This document shows, piece after piece, positions 1 through 6,435 of a stretch of 20,334 nucleotides of DNA. The first letter of the stretch is position 1, and each line of letters starts with the position of its first letter. The stretch is taken from the NCBI GenBank assembly GCA_034434895.1, contig DAOTYI010000071.1:1-20334 (forward strand), given 5' to 3'. The position numbers and the translations under genes were made by a program. The notes below the pieces were generated by a model. That model did not search any database. It was not told where the DNA came from and saw only the letters and a program-made list of their open reading frames with translations. Source of the DNA: DAOTXL01 sp034434895 (GTDB taxonomy: Bacteria; Chloroflexota; Anaerolineae; JAAYZQ01).

Positions 1-7
1 CCCCTGG

Positions 8-44
8 CCCCCTTCCCCTCTCCGCGGCGGAGAGGGGAAGGGGG
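8..44. repeat. GC-rich perfect hairpin
   Basis: Two perfectly complementary 17-base arms (8-24 and 28-44, C/T-rich then G/A-rich) flank a 3-base CGG loop. A G-rich tail (ttgggggatgggg) follows; similar wording recurs near 13405-13417. There is no T-tract, so it is read as a repeat-type palindrome and not as an intrinsic terminator. No gene is visible in 1-282. Confidence 0.8.
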
Positions 45-139
45 TTGGGGGATGGGGTGAGGTCCACCCTGGCTGCCATTTATGTTAATTTAACATTGTC
101 GAGGTAGTTACTATGAGAGGGGGATATTTCTTAGAGCTG

Positions 140-253
140 GTCTGAAAAGCTTACCACCAAGACACAAAAGCCACAAAGGAACACGAAGGAAACGAAAAAA
201 TCGCGTGGTGCCCCTGGTGTCCTTTGTGTCTTGGTGGTTTTCAGACAAACTCT
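140..253. repeat. Long imperfect stem-loop repeat, copy 1
   Basis: The 5' arm (gtctgaaaa...ccaccaagacacaaa...caaagga) is complementary to the 3' arm ending in tttgtgtcttggtggttttcagac, so the element can fold into a long stem with small bulges. A second copy in the same orientation lies at 13430-13535. This copy ends about 30 bases upstream of rsmG. It looks like a dispersed non-coding repeat; short ORFs across it run through the repeat and are not credible genes. Confidence 0.85.
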
Positions 254-282
254 TAGGAGGCGGAGGGGTCTGAATCGCCACC

Positions 283-1011
283 ATGCAACGGCTGATCGAA
301 GGAACCAGGGCGCTCGGCCTGCGCCTGACAAACAGGCAAGTGGCCGCCTTTCAGCTTTATTACGAGGAACTGGTCGCCTGGAACCAGCGCTTCAACCTGA
401 CGGCCATCACCGACTATGAGCCGGTGCAGATCCGCCACTTCCTCGATTCCCTCTCCTGCCTGCTGGCCGAGGAGGTGCGGCAGGTGCTGAGCCGGCCCGA
501 TGCCCGCCTGATTGACGTGGGCGCCGGCGCCGGATTCCCCGGTATTCCGTTGAAACTGGTTTGCCCTGCCGTCCGCCTGACCCTGTTGGAGGCGACCGGC
601 AAAAAGGTGACCTTCCTGGAACACATGATCGCGCGCCTGGGCCTGCAACACACGACCGCCATCCACGCCCGCGCCGAAGAGCTGGCCCACGACCCGGCCC
701 ACCGGGAGGGGTATGACCTGGCCCTGGCCCGCGCCGTGGCCGAACTGCCGGTCGTGGTCGAATACACCCTGCCTTTCTGCAAAGTCGGAGGCTGGGTGGT
801 GGCCCAAAAGGGGGAATCGGGCCCGGCCGAAGCCTGGACCGCCGAACGGGCCATCCAACTCCTGGGCGGCGAACTGCACCGCGTCCTGGCGGTGGAGCTG
901 CCCGGCCTGCCAGAAGACCGTTCCCTGGTCATCGTCGAGAAGGTCAGCCCTACACCGGAAAAATATCCCCGCCGGGCAGGGATGCCGGGCAAGCGGCCGC
1001 TAGGCAGTTGA
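283..1011 (+). CDS. rsmG: 16S rRNA (guanine-N7) methyltransferase RsmG
   Basis: This 242-residue protein matches the RsmG/GidB family in length and layout. The family uses S-adenosylmethionine to methylate N7 of G527 (E. coli numbering) in the 530 loop of 16S rRNA. Visible features are the N-terminal helical segment with LVAWNQRFNLTAI, the phosphate/target region IRHFLDSL, and the glycine-rich SAM loop DVGAGAGFPGIPLKL starting at Asp78, followed by LLEATGKKVTFLEH. The ATG at 283 is the first start after an in-frame TGA. GGAGGGG (262-268) lies about 14 bases upstream, which is longer than ideal. The C-terminal tail (PEKYPRRAGMPGKRPLG) is typical. The gene stands alone, with repeat-rich gaps on both sides. 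Confidence 0.95.
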   Translation: MQRLIEGTRALGLRLTNRQVAAFQLYYEELVAWNQRFNLTAITDYEPVQIRHFLDSLSCLLAEEVRQVLSRPDARLIDVGAGAGFPGIPLKLVCPAVRLTLLEATGKKVTFLEHMIARLGLQHTTAIHARAEELAHDPAHREGYDLALARAVAELPVVVEYTLPFCKVGGWVVAQKGESGPAEAWTAERAIQLLGGELHRVLAVELPGLPEDRSLVIVEKVSPTPEKYPRRAGMPGKRPLGS

Positions 1012-1064
1012 GGATCAAACTGCGCTGGCATGTCCCGACCGTCGGCAACCGTAATACCATCCGG

Positions 1065-1178
1065 GTGTTCGAAGCAGAACGCCAGTGGGGAACGCAAGGT
1101 TGGTGCGTTTGTAGGGCAACTGCTCGCAGTTGCCCTACAGTGGGGGGGCCGCCGGATCACAGACCTGGCGGGAGCAGG
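1065..1178. repeat. Composite intergenic repeat (inverted partner at 19345-19448)
   Basis: The gap between rsmG and the antitoxin gene holds modules that reappear inverted near the right end of the window. GTGTTCGAAGCAGAA (1065-1079) is the exact reverse complement of 19434-19448. The 22 bases at 1157-1178 are the exact reverse complement of 19345-19366. A third, looser relative (ttctgctacgaacaccc) sits around 1198-1214. No coding gene is seen here. Confidence 0.75.
1111..1138. repeat. 28-bp perfect hairpin repeat, copy 1
   Basis: Arms GTAGGGCAACTG and CAGTTGCCCTAC enclose a CTCG loop. An identical 28-base copy lies at 16663-16690. There is no T-tract. It belongs to the set of palindromes in this window with GTAGGG...CCCTAC ends. 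Confidence 0.9.
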
Positions 1179-1229
1179 GTGGGCGGGGTGTTCCATTCTT
1201 CTGCTACGAACACCCCATCCTCCTGGTTG

Positions 1230-1258
1230 TTGTCCCTAATGCACATTTGTGGTATACT
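1230..1258 (+). promoter_or_regulatory. Putative sigma-70 promoter of antitoxin/PIN toxin operon
   Basis: TTGTCC (1230-1235), a 17-base spacer, then TATACT (1253-1258). The -10 matches consensus at 5 of 6 positions and the -35 at 4 of 6. The predicted transcript starts about 25 bases before the ATG at 1292. No mapped start is available. Confidence 0.55.
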
Positions 1259-1280
1259 GATACACAGAACAGATATACCA
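1250..1280. promoter_or_regulatory. Inverted repeat over the -10 box, candidate antitoxin operator
   Basis: TGGTATA (1250-1256) and TATACCA (1274-1280) form 7-base inverted half-sites separated by 17 bases. They overlap the -10 box and the predicted start of transcription. Antitoxins of the AbrB/VapB type are known to bind inverted repeats in their own promoters, so autoregulation is a reasonable inference. Confidence 0.5.
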
Positions 1281-1291
1281 TAGAGGTGAAT

Positions 1292-1540
1292 ATGCACACA
1301 ACAACCGTTTCGGCGAAAGGCTGGGTGGTCATTCCCAAGCCGATCCGGGAAAAGCATGGCTTGAAAAAAGGCTCGCGCGTGCAGTTCGTAGACTATGGCC
1401 CGGTCCTGGCATTGGTACCGTTGCCCAACGACCCGGTGGAGGCTTTGTACGGCCTGTTGGAAGATGGACCCTCGCTGACGGCCGATCTGCTCGCTGAACA
1501 CAGACGAGAACAGGAACTGGGGGAAAAGAACTGTGGCTGA
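1292..1540 (+). CDS. AbrB/SpoVT-type DNA-binding antitoxin
   Basis: This 82-residue protein has an N-terminal SpoVT-AbrB swapped-hairpin domain (about residues 3-48: TVSAKGWVVIPKPIREKHGLKKGSRVQF), the DNA-binding fold of VapB/MazE-like antitoxins. The acidic, helical C-terminal half (about 50-80) is the usual toxin-binding part. The ATG at 1292 is chosen because it places the AbrB domain at the N terminus and has AGAGGTG at 1282-1288; upstream in-frame starts fall within repeats and before the predicted promoter. The stop overlaps the start of the downstream PIN gene by 8 bases, as is normal in type II toxin-antitoxin pairs. It is expected to neutralise the PIN nuclease and repress the operon. 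Confidence 0.88.
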   Translation: MHTTTVSAKGWVVIPKPIREKHGLKKGSRVQFVDYGPVLALVPLPNDPVEALYGLLEDGPSLTADLLAEHRREQELGEKNCG

Positions 1541-1952
1541 AACCTGGGTCCTCGACAGCTTTGCCGTGCTCGCCTTGTTGAACAAGGAGCCGGGTGGCGA
1601 GCAGGTTGCCACGCTGTTGCGGCAAGCAAAGAGGGGCGAGGGTCGCCTGTTGATGACCTGGGTGAACGTCGGTGAGGTAGCCTACATCATCGAGCGGCGT
1701 TGGGGCCGGGCACGGATGTATGAAGCCATTGCCATGCTAGAGGCGACGGCTCTGGAAATCGTGCCGGTCGAACGCAATCTTGCTTTGCTGGCAGCCCATA
1801 TCAAAACACTACATCCTCTAGCCTACGCCGACACCTTTGCTGCTGCACTGGCCCACCAGCACAAGGCCACACTGGTGACCGGCGATCCAGAATTCCAATC
1901 GGTAGCAAATGAGTTGACCATCCATTGGCTTCCCCAAAGTAGCAGGACCTGA
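1533..1952 (+). CDS. vapC: PIN-domain ribonuclease toxin (VapC-like)
   Basis: The 139-residue protein is a single PIN domain. The expected acidic residues are visible: Asp8 (VLDSFAVLALL), Glu48 (NVGEVAYI), Asp100 (YADTFAAALA) and Asp118 (TGDPEF), which in VapC toxins bind Mg2+ or Mn2+ for RNA cleavage. Translation is assigned to the GTG at 1533, whose first residues MAETWVLDS match a PIN N terminus, and which overlaps the antitoxin stop by 8 bases so that the two are probably coupled. A strong terminator follows 11 bases after the stop. The target RNA cannot be read from sequence; VapC proteins typically cut initiator tRNA or the sarcin-ricin loop. Confidence 0.88.
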   Translation: MAETWVLDSFAVLALLNKEPGGEQVATLLRQAKRGEGRLLMTWVNVGEVAYIIERRWGRARMYEAIAMLEATALEIVPVERNLALLAAHIKTLHPLAYADTFAAALAHQHKATLVTGDPEFQSVANELTIHWLPQSSRT

Positions 1953-1963
1953 AGATGAAGAAG

Positions 1964-1989
1964 GGGCCAGCCAAGAGGCTGGCCCTTTT
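1964..1989. terminator. Intrinsic terminator, probably bidirectional
   Basis: GGGCCAGCC (1964-1972), loop AAGA, GGCTGGCCC (1977-1985) and then TTTT on the plus strand. It ends the toxin-antitoxin operon. Read from the minus strand the stem is followed by a pyrimidine-rich CCTTCTTC tract, so it may also end the convergent transketolase transcript, whose stop is at 2000. Confidence 0.85.
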
Positions 1990-1999
1990 GATTCCTGTG

Positions 2000-3994
2000 T
2001 CATTCCCCCCGCTCCAGGCACGCCCGCGCCCGCGCGGCAATCACCTGCGCCGTGAAGCCAAACTTTTCCGCCAGCACCTGGTAAGGAGCAGAAGCGCCAA
2101 AGCGGTTCAGGCCGACGATCTCACCCCGACGGCCCACATATCGCTCCCAGCCCAGTGGCACGCCGGCCTCCACGGCTACACGGGCCGTCACCCCTGGCGG
2201 CAACACCGCTTCCTGATAGGCCCGTGGCTGGGCCTCGAACAGCTCCCAGCCGGGCATCGAGACCACACGGGCGGCGATCCCCTCGGCAGCCAGGAGCCTC
2301 CCCGCCTCCAGGGCCACCGCCACCTCTGAGCCGCTGGCCAGGAGGATCACCTGCGGATCGGGTGCATCGGCGACCATGTAGGCCCCGCGAGCCACAGCAG
2401 CCGGGTCTGTTTCCGCCAGAATGGCCAGGTTCTGTCGGCTGAGCAGCAACGCCACCGGACCGGTGCGATGCTCCATCATGAACCGCCAGGCTCCGGCCGT
2501 CTCCCTGGCATCGGCCGGGCGGAGCACGGTCAGACCGGGGATGGCCCGCAGGCTGGCGATCTGCTCCACCGGCTGATGGGTGGGGCCATCCTCGCCGACG
2601 AAAATGCTGTCGTGGGTGAACACATAGATCACCGGCAGGCGCATCATCGCCGCCAGACGGATGCTGGGCCGCATATAATCGCTGAACACCAGGAAGGTGC
2701 TGCCGTAGGGCCGGAAGCCGCCGTGCAAAGCCAGACCGTTGAGGATGCCGCCCATGGCATGCTCGCGGATGCCAAAGTGCAGGTTGCGCCCGCCATACTC
2801 CCCCCTGCGCACCGCCGGGTAGGCGCTGAGGTAGGTCTTGGTCGAGGGGTGCAGGTCGGCCGAGCCGCCGACCAGCTCCGGCAGCCGCGGAGCCAGAGCG
2901 GCCATGATCTTGCCGCCGGCAACGCGGGTGGCGATGGGCGCATCGCCCGGTTTGAAGGTCGGCAGCACCTCCTCCCAACCGGCCGGCAGCGCGCCGGCCA
3001 TACGGCGGTTCCATTCAGCCGCCAGGTCAGGATATTTCCTGGCATAGCGGGCAAACAGCTCTTCCCACCTGCCCTGAGCCTCGGCGCCCCGGTCGAGAGC
3101 GGTGCGAAAGTGGGCCAGGGCCTGATCAGGGACAAAGAACCGGGCATCAGGTGGCCAGCCCAGAGCCTCTTTGGTCAGCCGCACCTCCTCTTCCCCTAAC
3201 GGCTCGCCGTGGGCCTGGGCTGTGTCCTGCTTGTGTGGGCTGCCGTAGCCGATATGGGTGCGACAGATGATGAGCGATGGGCGTTCCGCCTCGGCCTGAG
3301 CCTGCCGGATCGCCTCGGCCACGGCGGCGCGGTTGTGGCCGTCCACCGCCTGCACCTGCCAGCCATATGCGGCAAACCGCCCGCCCACATCCTCGCTGAA
3401 GGTCAGGGCCGTGTCCCCCTCGATGGTGATGTGGTTGTCATCATACAGATAGATGAGCCTGCCCAACCCCAGATGGCCGGCCAGCGATGCCGCCTCGTGG
3501 GAGATGCCCTCCATCAGGTCGCCATCGCTGACCAGGCCATAGGTGTAGTGGTTCACGATCTCAAAGCCGGGGCGGTTGAATTCGGCAGCCAGCATCCGTT
3601 CGGCCAGGGCCAGCCCCACGCCAACAGCAAACCCCTGGCCCAGTGGTCCGGCCGTCGTCTCCACACCCGGCGTCTCGCCATGCTCCGGGTGGCCGGGGGT
3701 CAGGCTGCCCCATTGCCGAAACTGTTGCAGTTGCTCCAGAGACAGGTCGTAGCCGGTCAGGTACAGCAGGCTGTAGAGCAGCATCGAACCATGCCCCGCC
3801 GAGAGCACGAACCGGTCCCGGTCCGGCCAGGCCGGGTCGGCCGGGTTATGCTTCAGGAAACGGGTCCACAGCACATAGGCGGCGTCGGCCATGCCCAGCG
3901 GCATGCCGGGATGGCCGGAGTTGGCCTTTTGGATGGCATCCATGGCCAAGGTGCGGATGGTGTTGACACACAGTTGTTCCTCATCTACTTGCAT
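2000..3994 (-). CDS. tkt: Transketolase
   Basis: A 664-residue thiamine diphosphate enzyme that moves two-carbon ketol units between sugar phosphates in the non-oxidative pentose phosphate pathway; the length is normal. Near the N terminus are the substrate histidine motif NSGHPGMPLG and RFVLSAGHGSMLLYSLL. The cofactor motif GDLMEGISHEAASLAG with YDDNHITIEGDT comes next. The pyrimidine-binding domain contains LHFGIREHAMGGILNGLALHG and THDSIFVGEDGPTHQPVEQ, and the C-terminal domain ends with FGASAPYQVLAEKFGF. In-frame ATGs lie at 4012, 4000 and 3994. An AGGAGG (4001-4006) abuts the ATG at 4000 but sits 6 bases from the one at 3994, so 3994 is preferred. It follows the MFS gene by 19 bases and is probably cotranscribed with it. 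Confidence 0.96.
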   Translation of the reverse strand: MQVDEEQLCVNTIRTLAMDAIQKANSGHPGMPLGMADAAYVLWTRFLKHNPADPAWPDRDRFVLSAGHGSMLLYSLLYLTGYDLSLEQLQQFRQWGSLTPGHPEHGETPGVETTAGPLGQGFAVGVGLALAERMLAAEFNRPGFEIVNHYTYGLVSDGDLMEGISHEAASLAGHLGLGRLIYLYDDNHITIEGDTALTFSEDVGGRFAAYGWQVQAVDGHNRAAVAEAIRQAQAEAERPSLIICRTHIGYGSPHKQDTAQAHGEPLGEEEVRLTKEALGWPPDARFFVPDQALAHFRTALDRGAEAQGRWEELFARYARKYPDLAAEWNRRMAGALPAGWEEVLPTFKPGDAPIATRVAGGKIMAALAPRLPELVGGSADLHPSTKTYLSAYPAVRRGEYGGRNLHFGIREHAMGGILNGLALHGGFRPYGSTFLVFSDYMRPSIRLAAMMRLPVIYVFTHDSIFVGEDGPTHQPVEQIASLRAIPGLTVLRPADARETAGAWRFMMEHRTGPVALLLSRQNLAILAETDPAAVARGAYMVADAPDPQVILLASGSEVAVALEAGRLLAAEGIAARVVSMPGWELFEAQPRAYQEAVLPPGVTARVAVEAGVPLGWERYVGRRGEIVGLNRFGASAPYQVLAEKFGFTAQVIAARARACLERGE

Positions 3995-4013
3995 ATACAT
4001 CCTCCTCGTCATT

Positions 4014-5207
4014 TCAATCTAACGGCATGGGGTGGAGCACCGGGGCAGGGCGGGGACGGATCCACTGCACCAGCCCCAGAGCAATGGCGACAATGGCCAC
4101 ACCCGCCAGAAAGGTGGCCGATGGGGCGACCTGTTCCCACAGGATGCCCCCCAGCACCGGCACCCCCAACGCCGAGATATGGTTGATGGTCTGCGCCAGG
4201 CCGACATTGCTGCTGATCTCTGCCGGCGTGTGGGCGATCTTTTGAAAGTAGGAATCCACCGCCAGACTGAAGCCGAAAAAGACATTGTCCAAAACAAAGA
4301 GAATGTACAGAATCGGCAGGTATGAGATGAAAGCATAGCCCAGGAAGACGCCGATCAGCCCCAGGAAGTTGACGGTCAGCACCTTGCGCTCGCCGAAGCG
4401 GGCCACCACTCGCCCCAGTTGGGCCGCCGAGTAGGTGCTCACCAGGTTGTTAACCAGGAACAGGGTCGCTGCCTGGCGTACGCTGATGCCATGCACCTGG
4501 ACCAGCAAAAAGATGGCAAAGGTGGTAAAGATGTGGCGGCGACAGCCCATCAGAAAGGTCAGGGCGTAGTAGAGCCAGTAATCACGACGAAAGACCACCT
4601 TGCGCCGCTGGTGAGGGCCGCTTTTCCCCCGCCCGTCGTGCAGGGTGAACAGGCTGCCGACGACGACTGCGCCGCCCACGGCATAGAGCAGCGGGCGATA
4701 GCCCCAACCGGCGATGTGTAGCGGCCCGATCTGCACGCCATCCACAAACAGCCAGATGATAACCGTCCCGACCACAGCAGCCAGGGCCGCGACACTCCCC
4801 AGACGGCCCAGGACCCTGGGGGCTTCCTCTTCCTTGTGCCCCATAAGCACCAGGCTGGAACTGCTGGGATAGAAAAAGTGAAAGCCAAAACTCATCACCA
4901 GTGTGCTCAGGAGCAGGGTGACAAAGGTGTCTGACCGGCCGGTGAGCACCAGGCCCAGGCCCAGCAACAACACACTCAGCCCCATCACCCGCATCTCCGA
5001 CAGCCACAATACCAGGAAGCCCATCACAAAGCCCATCAGGCCCGGGATCTCGCGCACCGACTGGATCACGCCGATCTGGTCGGCACGGACGCCCAGCTCC
5101 TCCACGGCAAAGTTGGTGAAAATCGCCTGCCAGATGTTGAATCCGAAGTAAAGGATAAAGTTGGCGACAGCCAGGGTGCGAAACAGCCGTCTGGTCTCTT
5201 CCATCAT
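4014..5207 (-). CDS. MFS transporter
   Basis: A 397-residue polytopic membrane protein with about 12 hydrophobic segments in the pattern of the major facilitator superfamily. Examples are ANFILYFGFNIWQAIFTNFAV, GLSVLLLGLGLVLTG, AALAAVVGTVIIWLFV, LLYAVGGAVVVGSLFTL and FLAGVAIVAIALGLVQWI. The central charged loop (HDGRGKSGPHQRRKVVFRRD) separates two halves of six helices. The substrate is not recognisable. An open frame extends upstream to 5426, but the ATG at 5207 is used because the MFS fold starts there, GAGG elements lie just upstream, and a likely promoter is at 5232-5260. It leads a two-gene operon with transketolase. Confidence 0.85.
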   Translation of the reverse strand: MMEETRRLFRTLAVANFILYFGFNIWQAIFTNFAVEELGVRADQIGVIQSVREIPGLMGFVMGFLVLWLSEMRVMGLSVLLLGLGLVLTGRSDTFVTLLLSTLVMSFGFHFFYPSSSSLVLMGHKEEEAPRVLGRLGSVAALAAVVGTVIIWLFVDGVQIGPLHIAGWGYRPLLYAVGGAVVVGSLFTLHDGRGKSGPHQRRKVVFRRDYWLYYALTFLMGCRRHIFTTFAIFLLVQVHGISVRQAATLFLVNNLVSTYSAAQLGRVVARFGERKVLTVNFLGLIGVFLGYAFISYLPILYILFVLDNVFFGFSLAVDSYFQKIAHTPAEISSNVGLAQTINHISALGVPVLGGILWEQVAPSATFLAGVAIVAIALGLVQWIRPRPAPVLHPMPLD

Positions 5208-5231
5208 GCCTCGGTCCTCAAGCCGGGGGCC

Positions 5232-5260
5232 AGTATAGCACGATTGGCAGCTTTTGGGAA
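5232..5260 (-). promoter_or_regulatory. Putative promoter of MFS-transketolase operon
   Basis: On the minus strand TTCCCA (5255-5260), a 17-base spacer, then TATACT (5232-5237), with a TG placed as in extended -10 promoters (TGCTATACT). Predicted transcription begins about 18 bases before the ATG at 5207, supporting that start. Confidence 0.6.
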
Positions 5261-5289
5261 ACTGGCAGAGCCGGTCTGAAACCCCCAAA

Positions 5290-5323
5290 GGCCCCCCACT
5301 GGCGGGGGTCACAGGCCCCCGCC
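5290..5323. repeat. GC-rich dispersed repeat with hairpin (copy at 19373)
   Basis: The 25 bases at 5290-5314 are identical, in the same orientation, to 19373-19397, and similarity continues to about 5333. The core can fold: GGCGGGGG (5301-5308) pairs with CCCCCGCC (5316-5323). It lies between the two divergent promoters of this intergenic region and has no T-tract. Confidence 0.75.
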
Positions 5324-5360
5324 GAGCGATGGGAAGGGCACGAAGGTCTTTTTCACCAGG

Positions 5361-5375
5361 CCGGCAATTTGCCGG
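5361..5375. promoter_or_regulatory. 15-bp palindrome overlapping -35 box, candidate operator
   Basis: CCGGCAA-T-TTGCCGG is a perfect palindrome with 7-base arms. Its right arm contains the -35 element of the promoter for the MNT/HEPN pair, the position expected for an autorepressor site. The binding protein is not known. Confidence 0.5.
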
Positions 5376-5397
5376 GGAGCAGGGTTGGGAGTATAAT
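5369..5397 (+). promoter_or_regulatory. Putative sigma-70 promoter of MNT/HEPN operon
   Basis: TTGCCG (5369-5374), a 17-base spacer and a consensus TATAAT (5392-5397). The leader to the ATG at 5485 would be about 80 bases long. This argues against starting translation at upstream in-frame codons such as 5254. Confidence 0.65.
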
Positions 5398-5484
5398 CGG
5401 GACAGTGGCTCCCGCCGGGCCGGCACGAGCGGAGCAACGCTCCACCCGCCCAGACGGTCAAAGACGCAAGGGAAGGAAGGCAGA

Positions 5485-5940
5485 ATGGAGACGGGCTACA
5501 GTTCCCAGGAGAGAGCCGCCCAGAGGCAGAGTGCTCTCGCCCGCCTCTGCGAAACGTTTCAGGTCGAGATCCTCTATGCCTTTGGTAGCCGGGCCGACCA
5601 GGCACGGGCCTGGATGGAGGGGACACTCCTCTCCTTCCCCTCCGACCGCTCCGATCTGGACATCGGCGTCAAGCCCGCTTGGGGACAGCGCCTCTCTGTG
5701 CAGGATAAAGCCCGGCTTGCCATTGCTCTGGAAGACCTGTTCCAGGTCGGCAGGGTGGACCTGGTTTCCATGGAAGAGGCCGACCCTTTCCTGGCGGCGA
5801 ACATCGTGCGCGGCGAACGGCTGTATGCCCGGGACGAAGTGGAGGCCGACGAGTACGATCTCTACTCCCTGCGCCGGGCCGGCGACCTGGTCCCCCTGGA
5901 GCGGGAACGGATAGCCCTCATTCTGGGAGGATCCCCTTGA
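5485..5940 (+). CDS. mntA: MNT-type nucleotidyltransferase antitoxin (MntA-like)
   Basis: The 151-residue protein belongs to the minimal nucleotidyltransferases of the DNA polymerase beta superfamily. The active site is visible as YAFGSR (GSR at 34-36), DLD (Asp57, Asp59) and a third acidic residue in GRVDLVS (Asp92). In characterised MNT/HEPN pairs this enzyme transfers AMP to the toxin's RX4HXY tyrosine and thereby silences it. The gap between GS and DLD is about 21 residues, longer than the usual 9-13, because of an inserted stretch AWMEGTLLSFPS. The ATG at 5485 has GGAAGG at 5475-5480. The stop TGA overlaps the TTG start of the HEPN gene, indicating translational coupling. Confidence 0.85.
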   Translation: METGYSSQERAAQRQSALARLCETFQVEILYAFGSRADQARAWMEGTLLSFPSDRSDLDIGVKPAWGQRLSVQDKARLAIALEDLFQVGRVDLVSMEEADPFLAANIVRGERLYARDEVEADEYDLYSLRRAGDLVPLERERIALILGGSP

Positions 5941-6395
5941 CCCCTGGCAAGATTTCGCAACGGATCGTCGCCGACCGCCTGGCCTGGGTGGAGCGGATGA
6001 TCGGGGAGATTCGCACATTGCCACTCCACGACCAACCGGCATTCTTTGCCGATGCCCGGAATATCTGGGCAGCCGAATCCTGCCTGCGCCGTGCCCTGGA
6101 GGCTCTGTTCGACCTCGGCCGCCATATCCTGGTGAAGGGCTTTGGCCTGGGCGTGAGTGAATATAAGGAGATTGCCTCCGAGCTGGGAAGGCAAACTGTC
6201 CTCTCCCCCGATGAGGCGGCTCTGCTGCGAGTCCTGGCCGGCTATCGGAACCGGCTGACCCATTTCTATCACGAGGTGACTCCTGAAGAGTTGCACAAAC
6301 TCTGCAGGTACCATCTGACCGACCTGGAGCAGATTGCCCAGGCATACCGCTGTTGGCTGAGGGAACACCCGGAAAGGCTGAACGAGAGCTTGTAA
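5937..6395 (+). CDS. hepT: HEPN-domain ribonuclease toxin (HepT-like)
   Basis: A 152-residue helical protein with the HEPN signature RX4HXY, here Arg104-NRLT-His109-F-Tyr111 (YRNRLTHFYHEV). The Arg and His are the RNase catalytic residues in HEPN toxins, and the Tyr is the residue AMPylated by MntA in studied systems. Residues 42-62 (NIWAAESCLRRALEALFDLGR) form the other conserved helix. Translation begins at TTG 5937, overlapping the nucleotidyltransferase stop as TTGA. A GGAGG at 5926-5930 lies 6 bases upstream, which makes the rare start convincing. All key residues are intact, so the toxin is probably functional. The following gene starts 40 bases later and could be read through. Confidence 0.87.
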   Translation: MTPGKISQRIVADRLAWVERMIGEIRTLPLHDQPAFFADARNIWAAESCLRRALEALFDLGRHILVKGFGLGVSEYKEIASELGRQTVLSPDEAALLRVLAGYRNRLTHFYHEVTPEELHKLCRYHLTDLEQIAQAYRCWLREHPERLNESL

Positions 6396-6435
6396 CCCTT
6401 CACCCGGTTCTATCCTGGTCAGAGGTTTTCCCGAC

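Noticed and set aside
8..44. Hairpin as a rho-independent terminator
   Set aside because: The stem is strong but it is followed by a G-rich tract and not by T residues.
231..419. Short plus-strand frame overlapping the start of rsmG
   Set aside because: It begins inside the foldback repeat and overlaps rsmG in another frame; there is no family resemblance.
1008..1283. Short plus-strand frames in the gap between rsmG and the antitoxin
   Set aside because: They are composed almost wholly of dispersed repeat modules and lie upstream of the antitoxin promoter.
3209..4186. 325-codon plus-strand frame antisense to transketolase
   Set aside because: It is a shadow of a strongly conserved gene with no plausible domain or ribosome binding site.
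5254..5484. N-terminal extension of the MNT protein
   Set aside because: It would start upstream of the TATAAT promoter and run through a GC-rich repeat; the ATG at 5485 has its own ribosome binding site.
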